64,000 nucleotides of DNA from Sparassis latifolia (taxonomy: Eukaryota; Basidiomycota; Agaricomycetes; Polyporales; Sparassidaceae), in the NCBI GenBank assembly GCA_018466975.1, contig CM031562.1:4092001-4156000 (forward strand), read 5' to 3'. The notes under the pieces were generated by a model. It was not told the DNA's origin. It ran no database searches and was given only the letters and a program-made list of their open reading frames with translations. Both the position numbers and the translations under genes were made by a program. Of the stretch, positions 34,148 through 47,219 are shown one piece after another (position 1 is the stretch's first letter; every line of letters starts with the position of its first letter).

Positions 34148-37100
34148 ATGCCTCCTCGAGTTCTTTGTGTTGCTGAGAAACCATCCATTGCAAAGTCTAT
34201 CACTCAAATACTGTCCGGAGGACAGTTCAACACGGTTTGCTTACGTACTATTTATGTTTGCCCGCATGCTGAGACTTTGCACGCTAGCGGCAAACTGCCT
34301 GCCCATATATCAAGAACTATGATTTCCCCTACCCCCAGACGAATTCCTTCTTCACGGTCACCGCGGTAACCGGGCATCTGCTAGATTACGACTTCAATTA
34401 CATGCATGCCAAATGGACATCTTGTGATCCGTTTACACTCTTTGATGCACCGGTCGAAACTTCAGTCAAGAAGGACTCCAAACCTATTGCCCAGAATTTG
34501 TCCAATGAAGCAAAGAATGCACAAGTCATAATGATATGGACAGATTGCGACAGAGAAGGTGAGAACATCGGGGCGGAGATTGCGGATGTGTGCAGAAAAG
34601 TGAGACGCAACATCAATGTCAACCGGGCTCGATTCAGTGCCATTATTCCCCAGTATGTGTATTCAGTGTTTTCACAGCATCGTCATTCTGAGTAGATCCA
34701 CAGGCAAATACACCATGCAGCCCAACACCCTGTTCCATTGGATATGGCACAAGCAAATGCAGTGGAAGCGCGCATTCTGCTCGATTTGAGGATTGGATCC
34801 GCTTTCACGCGTCTGCAGACGTTGAGCTTGCAAAATCGTTTCGAGGATCTCAAGGATGTTATCTCTTATGGTAGGTTCTCTTTACATGTTTTGTATCTTC
34901 CAGAAATCATCATGTATCTGCATCAGGGCCCTGTCAGTTTCCAACACTTGGTTTCGTAGTTTCGCGCTACAACCAGGTCAAAGCCTTCGTCCCAGAGTCC
35001 TTCTGGTATATATTCTTGTCTGTTAGGCGCGAATCTTCAGATGGCTCAGAAGACGAAACGATCTTCTCTTGGAGACGAGGCCACATCCTTGAATTTGACC
35101 TTGCTCTGTCACTATATGAGGATGTACTCGAGGCACCCACAGCTCGTGTGATGAGGGTGACCACCAAGGACACGAAGAAATGGTCAGTGTCTAGACAGAA
35201 TGGCTGCATCTCCTGTATTAATCGAGCCCGCAGGAAACCCCTTCCGTTGACAACCGTGGACCTACAGAAGGCCGGCTCCAGGCTGCTAAAGATATCTCCC
35301 AAGAAAGTTCTAGATGTAAAGTCTCTGTTTGTCAACCATCTTCGTCTACACTAACGTCTACAAAGATTGCAGAGCGCTTATATCAACAAGGCTTCCTGTC
35401 ATATCCCCGCACCGAAACAGACCAGTTTGACCCACAGTTCGACTTTATGACCCTCATCGGGAAGCAAACAGTAGATCCTGCTTGGGGTCAATTCGCCACC
35501 TCGTACGTCATCTAATTTGAGGGTCCCTGGTACTCGCTCAAATACCACTTGACAGTCTTCAAAATGGAGGCTTCGGTCAGCCGCGACGGGGGAAGAAAGA
35601 CGACAAGGCGCACCCACCTATTCACCCCACTGCGCACGTGGCGAATCTTGCCGGAGACGAGAAGAAAGTCTACGAATACATCACACGGCGATTCTTGGCT
35701 TGTTGTTCCAAAGACGCGTTGGGCTGGGAAATCACCGTGGATGTCGGCTACGGCGGCGAAGAGTTCTACGCAAGTGGTCAGTATTCTGTGACATCCTTTG
35801 TCCCCAGGGTGACTCTGGCCCTCAGGTCTTACGGTACTGGAACGGAATTACCTGGACGTTTACCCGTACGATAAGTGGGTAGATAAAGAGCTTCCCCAAT
35901 TCCAACAAGGCGAAATGTTTATGCCAGCCGTCTGTGAGCTGAGGGAGGGACAAACTACGAAGCCTGCCTTGCTCACCGAGGCTGATCTGGTTACCATGAT
36001 GGACAAAAACGGAATTGGTGACCCTCAAATTTCCTGTGCGGTTTTTTCTCCCGAGCTAATACTGGCATGACAGGCACGGATGCTACAATCGCGCAGCATA
36101 TACAGACAATCATCGACCGCAACTACGTAGTTGAGCGTATGCAAGGCGCTACGAAGTATCTAGTTCCGTCGAAGTTAGGTATCGGGCTAGTCGAAGGCTA
36201 TAATGCGATTGGCTTCGACAGAAGTCTCAGCAAGCCTCAATTGCGACGCGAGGTAGGTGTCTTCTTCCACGATAACATTTTCCGTCAATGGCAGGTGCAT
36301 ATTATGACTGCTTCCCAAATAGACTGAACGGCGGATGGTGGAGATCTGTGAAGGCAACAGTACCAAGAACGACATGCTGACCGTGAGCATCGAGCAGTAC
36401 AAGGAAATGTTTATGAAGACCAAGATCGAGTTTGACAAGATTGTCAATGTATGTTGTTCAATTTGATCTCTTTGGTGCGGCCAGTCTCATGTGGCACCCA
36501 GTGCGTAGGAAATCGGCTGCAAGGTAACGGTGATGTCCCCGAAGTAGATGACGACGTGGACAGAGGGGATGACGAGGGCGGAGGAGGAGGAGGTCGTGGT
36601 GGTAGGGGGGGGCGTGCGCGAGGAGGGCGTGGCGGAAGAGGCGGTAGGGGTGGAAGAGGGGGTCCACAAGGTGGTGCGCGCACAGGTAACGCTGGTAGAA
36701 GAGGAGACAGTGATTCCGACGATGACGACGGGAGTGCGAATGGAGGTAGGCCACGGACAAGAGGGACCCGAGCACGGGGACGTGCTCGTGCACCTACAGC
36801 GGCACCTCGCGCAGCTCGAAGAGGCAGGGGAGGTGCTGCTCCTGAACCAATTGTCATTGACGATGATGATGATGAGTTATGTGCGCTTGTTCCGTTTCCG
36901 CATTTCCTGTCGCTGATCTTTTAGAAGACTGGCAGGAGGATCCGCCTCCCCCACCTCTTCCGCCCCAGCGCCCTGCAGTCCCCAAGAGGGTAATTGCACC
37001 TGCTCCCTCGTCTTCCGCAGGACCCAAATGCGACTGTGGAGTCACCGCTGGCGAACGAATCGTGGTCAAGGAAACAGTGAACAAGGGGAGGCGTTTCTGG

Positions 37101-38196
37101 ACGTGTGGGAATAATGCGAGCTGTCAATTCTTCGAATGGGTTGATGGACCGTCCTCAGCTACAGGTGCTGCTTCAGGTTCCAAGTCGATCCCGGCCAAGA
37201 GAAGTGTATCTGATCGTGGTGGATCATCACGGCTCTGCCAATGTGATAGAGCCGCGGTTCTGAAGGAGACGACGAAAGGAGTGAATAAAGGTAAGAAATA
37301 TTGGACTTGCCCCAACGCTTCGGAAGCTACGAAATGCAAATTCTTTGAGTGGGCCGACGAAAACGTTGATCAACCGATGGGTGGAAACGCCCTGGGTCCC
37401 GGTCGGAGTGTTTCAGGGTCTGGAGAATGCTTCAAAGTAAGTATCAGCGTAATCGAACTATGGACGTGTACGGCTGAGCCACTGCTATAGTGCGGACAGG
37501 AGGGTCACTGGGCAAGTGGTTAGTGTGCCTTCGCTCATGACCTAATGATTCGATGTCTTAATATTCGCACTGACACAGCCTGTCCAAATGATGGTCCTGC
37601 GACCAAAAGGTCCAAGAGCTTTGGCAATAATGCAGATGGTGGGAACAGGACCTCCAACTCGAATGCGTGCTATAATTGCGGGGAAGAGGGCCATTTCGCC
37701 AGCGGTATGTATGGCATGCTCTCATCCCAACCGCTTCATGCACTAATGTGAATATACAGCATGTCCCAAAGGTCGGAACAACATTTCGGCCAAGGGAACT
37801 GGGAATGCCTGCTATATCTGTGGGCAGGACGGTCACTACAGTAGCGGTTCGCTTGATTTTCATGCAATAGGCGTGTTGCTAACATTTATTCAGCATGTCC
37901 CAGTAAATCCCAGACCAACAACCGTGATTTTAATGACGGGATAACATGTTTCCAGTGCAAGCAGGCCGGCCACTACAGTAACGGTGAGCACAAAACTGTA
38001 GGCCCATCGCGTCTTTTCTGACGCAAAGCCACGGATAGCGTGTCCAAACGAGCGCGGATCAGTCAGTAGATCGTCGTCATCAACAAGAGGAACTAAGAAA
38101 GGACGGGGAGGGAGTCGGCGGAGTTCAACCGTCACCAAGGCGAGCGGACGAGGTAGCAAGAAGAAGTCATACGTTGCTGCGGCAGATGAATTTTGA
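34148..38196 (+). CDS. TOP3: DNA topoisomerase III, with RGG tail, GRF and CCHC zinc fingers
   Basis: A type IA topoisomerase that, with a RecQ helicase, dissolves recombination intermediates. Start ATG 34148. The Toprim domain has [10 protein letters not shown] and [12 protein letters not shown]; the catalytic tyrosine is in [13 protein letters not shown] (about 35400), and [20 protein letters not shown] closes the core (36000-36100). The tail then has an Arg/Gly-rich region (about 36570-36840), two GRF fingers ([15 protein letters not shown]...FFEWVDG near 37030-37145; [12 protein letters not shown]...FFEWADE near 37235-37365) and four CCHC knuckles ([48 protein letters not shown] between 37430 and 37985). 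Budding yeast Top3 lacks this tail; animal TOP3A has a similar one. About a dozen introns are read and the frame is intact. Confidence 0.93.
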
Positions 38197-38226
38197 TAGT
38201 ATATTGCAGCATACGCATAGGCGCAT

Positions 38227-38502
38227 ACTATGCCCTACCGTCACATCGGCACTCCCCCACAAGTCGGCACCTCAGCATATCTCCCCCGTCTCAGGTCCAT
38301 CTGCTTACCTTCTTTGTATATGCTTGTACTGGCATATCTCAAACATTTGCGAACAGCGGCAGACAGTGGACTATTGACTGAGTTCTGTTTTCGGAGGAAA
38401 ACACTTTGTGTCACACTGACATCCGAAATGGTGTGACTGATGTATGACATAATGCGTTACTGCCCACTTGTGGGGGCTGCCGATGTGACGGTAGGGCATA
38501 GT
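38227..38502. mobile_element. MITE-like foldback element
   Basis: A 38-base arm at 38227-38264 (begins ACTATGCCCTACCGTCACAT) is matched in inverted orientation by 37 bases at 38466-38502, with a single small indel/mismatch site near the middle. The 200-base interior has no ORF of note. Flanking target-site duplications are not obvious. It lies about 30 bases after the TOP3 stop codon and could be part of its 3' UTR. Confidence 0.65.
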
Positions 38503-38857
38503 AGTTCATATTCCCCAATCACTTAAGGAATAATATCACAGAAATCCATACTCAAATCTGTCTTGCTTTGAATGGCTATTTTCAGCTGAATGGATCATGA
38601 TATCATGACATTAATATATTATTGGCTGTGAGAGACCGTGACCTTGCCGTGACCTTTGGAGCGTGATAATGTCACGTTCCAGTCACAGTGAATTCAACGC
38701 GCGTCACAGGAGGTTGTTATGCTTTTCCGTGTCGTGCACATCTACCTCGGCTGTGTTGCTCTGACCTGTTCTTTCAAAGCGAGTCATCCAGAAATTGGAA
38801 CATAGGTTTCTGGTCTGGTTGGTGCTTACCTGGCTATATTCTGCTTGATTTCACCTC
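38503..38857. other. Intergenic / RSE1 promoter
   Basis: An A/T-rich stretch upstream of RSE1 with no coding signal. Two near-identical short motifs, CGTGACCTT-like and GACCTTTGG-like, occur around 38640-38660, but I see no named site. Confidence 0.35.
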
Positions 38858-41800
38858 ATGTTGCACTTGTACAATCTGACCCTTCAGCCACCGACCGCGA
38901 TTACTCATGCGATCGCCGGGAACTTTTCTGGCTCGAGACAACAAGAAATTATTGTCTCTCGGGGAACTCGTCTAGAGCTCTTACGTCCTGATGTTCAAAG
39001 TGGGAAGGTTTCGACCGTAGTTGCCAGCGATGTGTTTGGCTCCATTCGTTCACTGGCGGCGTTCCGATTGACTGGCGGCACGAAGGGTGAGCTCCAATAC
39101 GTGTCCAATGTTCTCAGTGTTATTCATCTTCTGTTCTTTTTCAGATTACGCCATCGTAGGGTCTGATTCGGGTCGTATAATCATCTTGGAGTACGATCCC
39201 AGAAGTAGCAGTTTCGTGAAGGTGCATCAGGAAACCTATGGAAAATCTGGAGCTCGTCGCATTGTACCGGGTCAATATCTAGCTGTGGATCCGAAGGGAC
39301 GCAGTGTGATGATTTCTGCCATGGAGAAGGCAAAACTAGTGTATATCCTCAACCGCGACGCGGCTGCCAATCTGACGATATCGTCTCCATTGGAAGCTCA
39401 CAAAAATACATCTATCATCCATGACATTGTTGGCCTTGATGTGGGGTTCGACAACCCCATGTTTGCTGCCCTGGAGGTGGATTACTCCGAGTCCGACCAA
39501 GACCCTACAGGGGAAGCCTTTAACAATGCCGAAAAGGTGCGCTTCAGACACTTCAATCCAGATACCGCTAACCGATACACAGATGTTGACATACTATGAG
39601 CTTGACCTTGGTCTTAACCACGTTGTGCGGAAGTGGACCGAGCCAACGGATCCTCGGGCGAACCTACTCGTGCAGGTCCCTGGTGGCCAACTGGCCTCCT
39701 CAGACCGTTACGATGGGCCTTCTGGTGTGTTGGTTTGCTGCGAAGACCATATAATTTATCGACACATGGATGCTCCCCAGCACCGTGTTCCGATTCCCCG
39801 GAGACAACATCCTTTGTCAGACACTGACCGTGGTCTCATCATCATAGCTGCTGTCATGCATAAAATGAAGGTACGGTGGCCTAACGTGTTAAAGTGCCTC
39901 GAGGCTTATATGACTCTTTTGCGATTGAAGGGCGCATTTTTCTTCCTTCTGCAAAGTGAAGAAGGCGATCTGTACAAGGTCACGATTGAGCATCACGACC
40001 AAGATGTCAGGTCTCTCAAGATCAAGTATTTTGACACCGTCCCGATTGCGTCCAGCCTCTGTATTTTGAAGTCTGGATTCCTCTTTGTAGCGTCGGAATT
40101 TGGTAACCAGTTGAGTATTCCGTCAACCCCTGCCTTACTGTAAATCACTCAGCTCAATGTGCCCAGCTACCTGTATCAATTCCAGAAACTGGGTGACGAT
40201 GACAATGAGCCGGAGTTCTCCTCGACGTCGTATACGTCGTTCGGCATGGCAGACCCGTCTTCGTCGCTACCACATGCATTCTTCCGACCACGAGCTCTGG
40301 ACAACTTGATTCTCGTCGACGAGATCGATTCACTCTGTCCTATCCTCGACTCAAAAGTCATGAATCTGCTACCCAACTCGGATACACCGCAGATTTTTGC
40401 CGCTTGTGGTCGCGGCCCACGAAGTACATTCAGGATGCTCAGACACGGTCTTGAGGTGGAAGAAGTTGTCAGCTCCGACCTCCCTGGTATTCCGAATGCC
40501 GTTTGGACGACTAAAGTGAAGGAAGATGGTGTGTCCCTTGGCTTTCAGACGTCGAAGTTAACTGACATCACCATCGATCTCAGATCCGTACGACTCGTAC
40601 ATTATCTTGTCCTTCGTTAATGGTACTCTCGTTCTCTGCATTGGTGAGACAATCGAGGAAGTGCAGGACACCGGCTTCCTTTCCTCTGCACCCACCTTGG
40701 CTGTACAGCAAATTGGCGCCGACGCGTTGCTGCAGGTCCATCCGCATGGCATTCGTCATGTCCTTGCTGACAGACGCGTCAACGAGTGGAGAGTGCCACC
40801 GGGAAAAACCATTGTGAGCGCGACCACGAACAAGCGACAGGTCGTGGTTGCATTGAGCTCAGCCGAGCTAGTTTACTTTGAGTTGGATCTGGATGGTCAG
40901 CTCAACGAATATCAGGATCGGAAGGCAATGGGTAGCACGGTCCTTGCGCTGAGCGTTGCGGAGGTGCCCGAAGGTCGGCAGCGTACCCCGTACTTGGTAA
41001 GCATATTTTGTCCTTCTGAAGAGGAGATCACTCGTTAACGTTTCTCACAAGGCTGTTGGTTGTGAAGATCAGACTGTTCGGATAGTCTCGCTTGATCCCG
41101 AGAGCACCCTTGAAACGATCAGTTTGCAAGCGTTGACCGCCCCACCATCCGCAATATGCATTGCGGATATGCTTGACGCAGGTATCAACAAGACGCAGCC
41201 GACAACATTCGTCAACATCGGCCTGCAAAACGGTGTCCTGCTACGTACTGTGCTTGATCCTGTAAACGGTCAATTAACTGATACGCGTACTCGGTATGTC
41301 TTATGGATATTCGTCAATCCTCGATGAGTCTGTTGACGCCAGTCCCGCACCATAGGTTCCTTGGTACCCGTCCCATCCGTCTTGTTCGGGTTGTTATCCA
41401 CAATAATCCAGGAATTCTGGCACTCTCTTCTCGATCATGGCTCAACTACACCTATCAAAATCTCATGCACTTCACACCGCTCATATTTGACAACCTTGAC
41501 TATGCTTGGAGCTTCTCCGCCGAACTGTGCCCAGAGGGTCTGATTGGTATCTCTGGCAGTGTGCTTAGGTGAGTCACCAATTGTCGATTTCAACTGCAGC
41601 CGAGATGAGTTAAAGGGATCGTAATGTACCTCGACGAGGTACATGCCGAACGACATTATTATTACCAATTGTTCCTGCTGAGCTTCATCCTTCTCGAAGC
41701 GCCTATGTGATACGCTCCTCGTACTAACTCCGGCGTGTTGTCAGAATATTTCAGATCCCCAAGCTTGGAACGAAGCTTAAGCAAGACGCGATTCCTCTTT

Positions 41801-43277
41801 CCTACACGCCGCGGAAATTCATATCTCATCCGACGAACGGTCTGTTCTATCTTATTGAGGGCGACCACCGTGTCATGGGCGAGGCTGCTGCAGCAAAGAA
41901 GCTGAACGAACTTGTGAGTCCGTCGGCAATACTATTAAACACAGACCTGACAAACGTCACTTCAGCGACAGCAAGGCAGGATGGTGGACGATGAAGTTGT
42001 TGAGCTTCCTCCTGCGCTATTTGGACGACCGAAGGCTCCGGCAGGAACATGGGCGTCGTGTATTCGCATCATCGATCCCGTTAGCGTGAGTTAGCCTGCA
42101 ACTTCTTCGTTTGCCCGTCTAATATCAGGTTTACAGGCACAAACTGTCAACGTCATCCAGCTAGATAATAATGAATCTGCTTTCTCTATAGCTGTCGTTC
42201 CGTTCTCTGTCCGGGGCGGTGAGCTTCATCTGGTAGTTGGCACTGCGCAGGATACATTCCTTGCCCCGCGTTCCTGCACAAGTGGATTCCTTCGAACGTA
42301 TCGCTTCGTGGAGGGCGGCCGAAATCTGGAGCTTCTGCACAAGGCACGTTACCTCAGGTATCCCGTTCATCATGCACTGACGTCGCCGTATGCAGACCGA
42401 GACGAACGATGTGCCACTGGCGGTACTGGGCTTCCAAGGTAGACTTGTAGCTGGTGTCGGGAAATCCCTGAGGCTTTACGATATGGGCAAGAAAAAACTG
42501 CTCCGGAAAGTGGAGAATAAGGTACGTTGTGTGTAGTGATCTGGGATTGTATACACTGACACCAGCCACTAGACTTTCGCTTCTGCAATCGTCAGTCTTC
42601 ACACACAGGGATCCCGTATCCTTGTTGGAGACATGGAAGAATCGGTGTCTTATGCTGTCTACAAACCTCCAGAAAACCGGCTGTTGGTGTTCGCGGATGA
42701 CACACAAGCTCGCTGGACCACCGCGATGACAATGGTGGATTACAACACCGTGGTGGGGGGCGACCGTTTCGGCAACGTCTTTGTCAACCGTCTGGACCCA
42801 AAAATCTCCGATCAAGTAGACGACGACCCTACCGGTGCTGGTATCCTGCACGAGAAGGGTGTGTTGGCGGGTGCTCCGCACAAGACGAAGATGTTGGCCC
42901 ACTTCCATGTCGGCGATCTTGTGACGTCGATCCACAAGGTCTCTCTTGTTGCGGGAGGTCGTGAAGTGCTCTTATACACGGGGCTTCATGGCACCATCGG
43001 CATCCTTGTGCCGTTCGTGTCCAAGGAAGACGTGGACTTCATCTCTACCCTGGAGCAGCACATGCGCACGGAGCAGGGGAGCCTGGTGGGCCGAGACCAC
43101 TTGGCGTGGCGAGGATATTACGTCCCTGTCAAGGCGGTGGTGGACGGGGACTTGTGTGAGACGTTTGCACGACTGCCTGCCAATAAGCAGAGCGCAATCG
43201 CGGGCGAGTTGGACAGGACGGTAGGGGAGGTGTTGAAGAAGTTGGAGCAGCTCCGCGTGACGGCGAGCGGGTTCTAA
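38858..43277 (+). CDS. RSE1: SF3b subunit 3 (Rse1/SF3B3), pre-mRNA splicing
   Basis: Rse1/SF3B130 is a triple beta-propeller protein of the U2 snRNP SF3b complex. Start ATG 38858; stop TAA 43275-43277. Signature segments: [66 protein letters not shown] (needs the intron ending at about 40164), [20 protein letters not shown] (needs the intron ending at about 40584), [47 protein letters not shown] (about 42720) and a C-terminal CPSF A region with [15 protein letters not shown] and [14 protein letters not shown]. About thirteen introns. No break is visible and the length fits the roughly 1200-residue family. Confidence 0.95.
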
Positions 43278-43423
43278 TTTTATTCTAGTCGTGCTGGTTT
43301 TGATGAATGTGTATTATATATCTTGCAGCAAAGTGTATGTCTATAGATATCGCGTATGAAAGCGCATTGCAATGCAAACGACTGAAACGTCAATACCCTG
43401 GAAGGAACGAGAGAAGAATTGAA

Positions 43424-46095
43424 TCAAGCCGAGGTCTTAATTAAATCGGCGGCCTTCTCTGCGATGGCCACAACCACAGCGCAAGGATGTCCAGATACTT
43501 GCCCAGGGAAAACAGATGCATCTACGACACGCACCCCACTGATGCCATGCACGCGAAGAGAGGGATCTACGACGCTAGTTTCTGCGCCTTGGCCGATCCT
43601 CGCGGTGGATACCTGTGGAGTACAGAAGCAGCCGGTTTGCACATGTCGCACAAGCCATGGTGGCCACGAACGTACTGGATGAAATGAGGGAGACGAATTT
43701 CTTCTGATCCACTCCTTGAGCTCATCATCGGTAACCTGGAATCGAATCATCAGCCCGACGAGTGGGAGAATGGCATAAATGCGACGCTGGACCTTCTCAG
43801 GGTCGGCATCTCCGGGCCAGAAGAAGCTGGATTTATCCTGCGACTCGGGTCTCAAGTCCAAAGCAGACGCGAGGGGCTCCGTGTGCGCCATTCGCAGGAG
43901 GAACCTCGTCCCGCGGATAACAACGTTCATGTCGCTTTCTGAATCAAAATAACTGTGTTCTAGAGTCAGCATGGTGGTCCTGAGTATGCTAAGCGAATTG
44001 GCATACTTTGCATGGATCAGTGGCTTGTCCCACGCATTATTTGACTTCAGCTTGATACTGCCGGTGCTCTCTGGTCTCAAAGCGATCGCACCCTGCATAT
44101 GATACCGTCGAGACCAACTCGCATCCCACAGACACCGCAGCTCGGACATACCGCAGTGAACCCGTACGAACCCGCCGGAGGCTCCACAAAGCCGTTATCG
44201 ATGAAAACCACAGGAGACCAAACCAGCTCGATGTCGGGCGCACCGGGACCAGACGTCAGATCTTTGACGGGACCTGACTCACAACCCGGCGAAGAAAACG
44301 GGAACCTAAACAGCCATTGTCAGAATGAGGTCGATGGCGTAAGATGCAGATGCGCACTTTGGGTCGTCTGAGCGGACGAAGGCGCCAGAGGATGGCCCGA
44401 GTGCCGAAAGGGGCCCTGTGCCGAACATGAGCCACTTAAACATGGCGATCGCCCCGGCAAGCGGGCGACTGAGGTGGTCCCAGGTGAAGCCTGACTTCGC
44501 GCGGAAGGTTAACGGGCCGCATGAAATATGCTGCAGGCGTTGGACGTCAAGGTCGAAGCCGAACAGGTGTTAAAAGTAGTCAGAGAGTAGACGTACGTCG
44601 GACAGATGACGCCCCACTGCAGGAAGATCCTTGACCACTGGTACACCAACCTCTTCCAGCTCGGCAGCAGGCCCGACACCGGACAGGAGCAGAATCTGGG
44701 GTGTTGCCACTGCCCCTGCGCTCAGGATGACTTCGCGACGGGCTGCGACTCGGTGGCGAGGTGATGTTGGAGCTGTAGAAACCTCGACGCCTACGGCTCG
44801 TGGGCTGCTGTTTTCGGCCGTCGAAAACAGCACTTTATCAACGGTCGTATTCACAGCGACGGTGAGATTTGGTCTCGACAGCACGTCCTTTGTGAGATAC
44901 GCGCTCGCAGTCGAGCTTCCTGAACGGAGAAGGACATAAACTCCGTTTCAACTCAAAGAGATGGCTTGCACTCACGTTGGCCCTTGCGATCGACGATTCC
45001 AGAAAAATGAGCGATTCCCAAGGTGCCGCGGGCGGTATTAAGATCGCTGGTGACGATTCAATGAGGGAGCGATATCAACAACTGTAAATGAATGCCCACC
45101 CATTGTATGGCACTCCCATAGATTCGCATGCTTCGATGATCAGCGTGTTTATAGGCTGCACTGACATATGAGTGTCCCGAACGAGGTTTCGAACCCCTTA
45201 TATGCGCACCGCCGCATCGCTGGTGTGAGTAGTCTGCCATGGTCCTGTGGAACCCCTATCCGTAGACTTGACGTCAGGGAATAGAGGATTTGGCGTGTAC
45301 TTTTCCGACTTGCGGAAATATCTATCAGGCAGCACGGTCAGGGAAATTGGATGGAAAATGATGGCTTGGGGCTCACGGCCGGAGATCGTCGTAGCTCCAA
45401 CCCGTTGCTCCGTTTCTAGCCCATTCGTCGAAATCTAAATGTCCTAAGATTAAATCCATAAAAGAGGTGAGAACAGTGCCTACCTTCAGGCGCACAATGA
45501 TGATATATGAGCGCATTGATGGCACTGCACTGGATTGGAATCTTTAAGGCTCGATTGCTGAATACTGTGGTACAGACCTTGTACCACCCAATATTTTCCC
45601 GCGCGGCCAGTACACCTGGCGCTCATTCAACGCCTTCTCTGGGCTATACACGAATGTTAGGAGGGAATGACAGCCAACCAGCCAGCGGATAGTGTTCACA
45701 CTGTCTCATGGCTCCAATCGGTGGCAGTCTTGAAGATTTTTGTGCATGCGAGAGGTATACGGGTGAGAAGATCCCTCTCGTGGCTGTTTGCAGTTCCTCA
45801 GATTCATGCACAGTAAAAGATTGCATAGAAACTCGCCTTTTACCTGCCTCGATGAGTAACACTGTCACATCCGAGTCCTCGGACAAGCGAGAGGCCAGCA
45901 CACAACCGGCAGTCCCTAGCGAGGGAAGGATATCCGTGACGAGGTGCACAAATGAACTGGGAAAACATGCTAACCCCCTCCCACGATGATGTAGTCATAT
46001 TCACGCCAAGTTGACCTATCAGACTTGCCATCGCCAGCGGGCGTTGAAAACTGGGCAGGATCAGAGACGATAGACCTCGAATAAGAAGCACCCAT
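43424..46095 (-). CDS. GMC-family FAD oxidoreductase
   Basis: A glucose-methanol-choline oxidoreductase that probably oxidises an alcohol with FAD. Start ATG 46095, stop 43426-43424. The FAD-binding loop YDYIIVGGGTAGCVLASRLS is split by an intron. VYWPRGKILGGTSSINALIY (about 45570), DFDEWARNGATGWSYDDL (about 45390), DLNTARGTLGIAHF, the GMC signature GAVATPQILLLSGVGP (about 44710) and the C-terminal SVVDPSLRVHGISGVRVVDA and VSGHPCAVVVAIAEKAADLI (about 43440-43540) are all present. The catalytic histidine is the H of the HPV motif near 43700. I see no clear signal peptide, so it may be intracellular or a non-classical form. About ten introns. It is divergent from GGPPS over 1.1 kb. Confidence 0.9.
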
Positions 46096-47219
46096 GGGCG
46101 AGGGGCGTAAGAAAGATAGCAGAAGGGAAATGCTGCGAGCAAGTCACTTAAGAAGATGCAGGCACCGGCATGGTGCTGTAACCTGCTAGTGCTGGGATGG
46201 CATGTTTACGGCGGAACATTGCGGACACTTATGGGAATGTGATCATCATCGAGCATATGTAGCCGCTGGCCTGCGGGATGGCAGTGAATACATATTAATC
46301 TCGCCGCAGTGGCATTGTGGCATGTACTGTACGGTAAGGGTAACCGATCAACGGGCAGATCAAATCTTCCCACGTGCCGCCACCAAGTCACTACCAAAGC
46401 CAATGACGGAGTCCGGAAAGGCTGGTAAGTGGTGTTGGTCGACTTGCAACAGTGTTCCCCAGACCCGTCGTTGTCCATCACTGTGACCTTTCCGGAGACG
46501 TCCTTCCTGTCAGCAGGCACCTCTGCCTCATTTCACTGATGACTTCGCGATTGGCAATCGGGCCCAGCATACCACAGAAATGTTTTTACACGATGTGCCA
46601 ACTGTCAGCGAACAGCGTTTTCGTCTTCGTTCGACCTTCCTCCACCAGAGTCCAATCCAGCGACATGAACAACATACCCACTCGAAAGTAGTACCAATTT
46701 AATATGTTGCCGAGCCGGGTTTTATCTCAAGTTCCTGCATTCTCCCGTCTGACATTTGACAGTACTGGTAAAGATTAGGCACTGTGACGTCTGTATTGAA
46801 TACAAGGAGCCTTTTTGGGGATCCTCTATGCCGCCTGGCGCTTCCTGCTGGCAGTTGTGACTCTGTCGCCATTAATTAATGTTCTCGGGCTCTTTGCTAC
46901 GTTCATCTCCGCCGCGGTACTCCCCTCTTGATGGAACACGAAGTAGGGTTATCACTCCTGGGAATGCAAGACAGCGCAGCGTGAATAGTTGCGCAGCACC
47001 CAGTTACGTGCATACACTCTCCGACATCCATAAGGAACTTCCCCTTCGCAATTCTCAGGGTAGCGAATATTCGGGCTACGACGTGCCAGAATATCGCCCC
47101 TTGACTCGTAGGATGTCCTTTTGATCCAGGTGTTCCGCTCTTCGGCACTGCTTCTAGCTAACCCAGCGTGCGATAAGTGACATTCGAGAGGGTTATAGAC
47201 CGAACTACATCTGCACTTC
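46096..47219. other. Divergent intergenic region GMC/GGPPS
   Basis: About 1.1 kb without a convincing gene. Frames on both strands are short and motif-free. Both neighbours start outward from here, so it holds both promoters; no binding sites were recognised. Confidence 0.5.

Noticed and set aside
45175..45240. Possible tRNA B box (GGTTCGAAACC) on the minus strand
   Set aside because: No A box or foldable arms upstream; the bases belong to the GMC oxidoreductase region.
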